7,488 nt of DNA from an uncultured Clostridia bacterium (lineage in GTDB: Bacteria > Bacillota > Clostridia > Monoglobales > Firm-18), in contig CALDNB010000160.1 of assembly GCA_937914775.1 (NCBI GenBank), positions 1 to 7,488 of the forward strand, given 5' to 3'. The position numbers and the translations under genes are program-made. The stretch's first letter is position 1. Each line of letters starts with the position of its first letter. Below the pieces are notes generated by a model, which did not search any database, was not told the DNA's origin, and saw only the letters and a list, made by a program, of their open reading frames with translations. Below are positions 6,465-7,488 of this stretch, piece after piece.

Positions 6465-6489
6465 ATTTTTCCCTCAAATAATTTAAAAT
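6462..6489 (+). promoter_or_regulatory. Likely promoter of the aldolase gene
   Basis: TTGATT (6462-6467) and TAAAAT (6484-6489) are 16 bases apart. This would start transcription near 6496 and leave a leader of about 24 bases with AGGAGGT at 6508-6514. A perfect TATAAT also occurs at 6493-6498 but has no -35 at proper spacing. Which one is used cannot be settled from sequence. Confidence 0.5.
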
Positions 6490-6519
6490 ATATATAATAT
6501 AAATATTAGGAGGTAAAAA

Positions 6520-7200
6520 ATGAAACTGCTAATCGATGATGCAAATGTTTTAAAGATAAAAAAAATACTTGAATGTTATCCATGCGACGGCGTCACAACA
6601 AACCCGTCAATACTTGCAAAATCAGGGAAAGCACCTTACGAAGTTTTAAAGGGAATACGCCAGATAATCGGAAAAGACGGTGAACTTCATGTTCAGGTAA
6701 TTTCGGACAAAGCCGAAACTATGGTTAAAGAAGCAAAAAAAATTGTTGATGTTTTAGGGGACAACACATATATAAAAATACCTGTAATTCCCGAGGGACT
6801 AAAGGCAATCAAAATACTAAAGGCAACAGGTTACAACGTTACTGCAACTGCAATCTATACTCCTATGCAAGCCTATCTTGCAGCAAAAGCAGGTGCAGAC
6901 TATGTGGCTCCTTATATAAACCGCATTGACAATCTGGGTGCAAACGGAATAGAAACTGCAAAAACAATACAGAACATTCTGGAAAACAACGGATTTAACA
7001 CAAAAGTTCTTGCAGCAAGTTTTAAAAATTCACAACAGATTCAGGCTCTTTGCGAATACGGAATCGGAGCCTCTACCGCTGCTCCCGACATTATTGAGGG
7101 GCTTATTAAAAATGCCTCTGTATCCGCTGCCGTAGAAGATTTTACAAAAGATTTTCATTCAATATGCGGCGACGGAAAAAATATGTCAGACTGCGAATAA
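6520..7200 (+). CDS. fsa: Fructose-6-phosphate aldolase (FSA)-type transaldolase family protein
   Basis: This 226-residue class I aldolase is expected to cleave fructose 6-phosphate to dihydroxyacetone and glyceraldehyde 3-phosphate (or run in reverse) as a cytosolic oligomer. Visible residues: Asp6 in LIDDAN, TTNPS (26-30), the Schiff-base Lys86 in YIKIP, Thr110 in ATAIY, and APYINRID (130-137). Two positions separate FSA from true transaldolase: Gln59 and Tyr132, where transaldolases carry Glu and Phe. Both are FSA-like here, and the general similarity to E. coli FsaA is high by eye (GVTTNPSI, ADYVAPY, KVLAASFK). The second acid in LIDDAN is unusual, as Thr is common there. Length matches the family's roughly 220 residues. 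The ATG has AGGAGGT 5 bases upstream. Divergence from a DeoR-type gene implies sugar-phosphate control. Transaldolase activity remains possible without assays. Confidence 0.9.
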   Translation: MKLLIDDANVLKIKKILECYPCDGVTTNPSILAKSGKAPYEVLKGIRQIIGKDGELHVQVISDKAETMVKEAKKIVDVLGDNTYIKIPVIPEGLKAIKILKATGYNVTATAIYTPMQAYLAAKAGADYVAPYINRIDNLGANGIETAKTIQNILENNGFNTKVLAASFKNSQQIQALCEYGIGASTAAPDIIEGLIKNASVSAAVEDFTKDFHSICGDGKNMSDCE

Positions 7201-7202
7201 AT

Positions 7203-7488
7203 ATGGTAAAGGATAATTTGAAATCTACAAAAAATGCAAAGTTATATACCGTTTGCTATACTGCATTGACACCAAGCGCTCATTTGGCAAAAAAACTTAT
7301 TTATGATAAACATTTTGAGTATATATCATTAGTTAAAATTAAAGATAAAGATCAATTTTACTATTTTTATTACAGCACCCAAAGACTATATCCCTTTGAG
7401 AATATTTCAGGTTTATTTAATATATGCGACATTGCTCCAACTAGCTCAAATGCTGTATTTAAAACCAAATCTGTTTCAGAATCCAATG
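7203..7488 (+). CDS. Unrecognised protein, N-terminal part, runs off the window
   Basis: An open frame of 95 codons extends to the window edge without a stop. It begins with ATG 7203, 2 bases after the aldolase stop. I recognise no family. The visible product is rich in Lys, Tyr and Phe (for example QFYYFYYSTQRLYPF), with no signal peptide or membrane segment, and reads like a soluble globular domain. GC is about 28% by hand count, well below the roughly 33-50% of 60-base stretches counted in the neighbouring genes. The ATG has no clear RBS; the alternative TTG at 7218 has AAAGGA (7208-7213) but only 4 bases of spacing. No terminator separates it from the aldolase, so read-through or coupled translation is likely. 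That it is coding rests on the long open frame in very A/T-rich DNA and on the other frames being closed or shorter. Confidence 0.6.
   Translation, partial: MVKDNLKSTKNAKLYTVCYTALTPSAHLAKKLIYDKHFEYISLVKIKDKDQFYYFYYSTQRLYPFENISGLFNICDIAPTSSNAVFKTKSVSESN

Noticed and set aside
6068..6481. 137-codon open frame on the + strand across the DeoR-family gene
   Set aside because: It is antisense to a clear DeoR-family gene, runs through that gene's promoter and operator, has no ribosome binding site, and its product resembles nothing.
6493..6498. TATAAT as the aldolase -10
   Set aside because: It is a perfect hexamer but has no -35-like sequence 16-18 bases upstream; TTGATT-N16-TAAAAT is preferred, with low certainty.

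Overview
The window looks like a chromosomal stretch from a low-to-moderate GC, Gram-positive-type bacterium (Bacillota, most likely Clostridia). The reasons are A/T-rich intergenic regions, strong AGGAGG-type ribosome binding sites, frequent GTG/TTG starts, short hairpins with T-runs as terminators, and the gene families present. The sequence alone does not allow a genus call.

Region 1 (1-3427, + strand) is a metal-homeostasis transcription unit. It opens inside the 3' part of what I read as a yybP-ykoY (Mn2+-sensing) riboswitch. Its conserved GCAAGACC end is also the 5' arm of an intrinsic terminator, so aptamer and terminator cannot form together. Downstream are a P2A-type Ca2+/Mn2+ P-type ATPase (TTG start) and a histidine-phosphatase family protein whose ribosome binding site lies in the last codons of the ATPase gene. 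A bidirectional terminator closes the unit.

Region 2 (3429-5680) holds an AraC-family regulator on the - strand, divergent from an FAD-dependent oxidoreductase of the FAD_oxidored type. They share a 104-base intergenic region with two back-to-back promoters: a good one for the regulator, and one with a perfect -10 but poor -35 for the oxidoreductase. This suggests the regulator activates its neighbour. A second bidirectional terminator follows the oxidoreductase.

Region 3 (5680-7200) holds a DeoR-family sugar-phosphate-responsive repressor on the - strand, divergent from a fructose-6-phosphate aldolase (FSA) type member of the small transaldolase family. Their 144-base intergenic region is dense in regulatory signals. 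It has a consensus promoter for deoR, a run of CAATCAT-like heptamers spaced close to one helical turn, and a separate 7-bp inverted repeat touching the likely aldolase -35.

Region 4 (7203-7488) is an open reading frame that runs off the window end. It is clearly more A/T-rich (about 28% GC by hand count) and matches no family I recognise.

Most of the window is ordinary metabolism. The parts worth following are the truncated riboswitch and its ATPase-phosphatase operon, the phased operator array of the DeoR/FSA pair, and the unrecognised reading frame at the right edge. I see no CRISPR array, mobile element, tRNA or rRNA.
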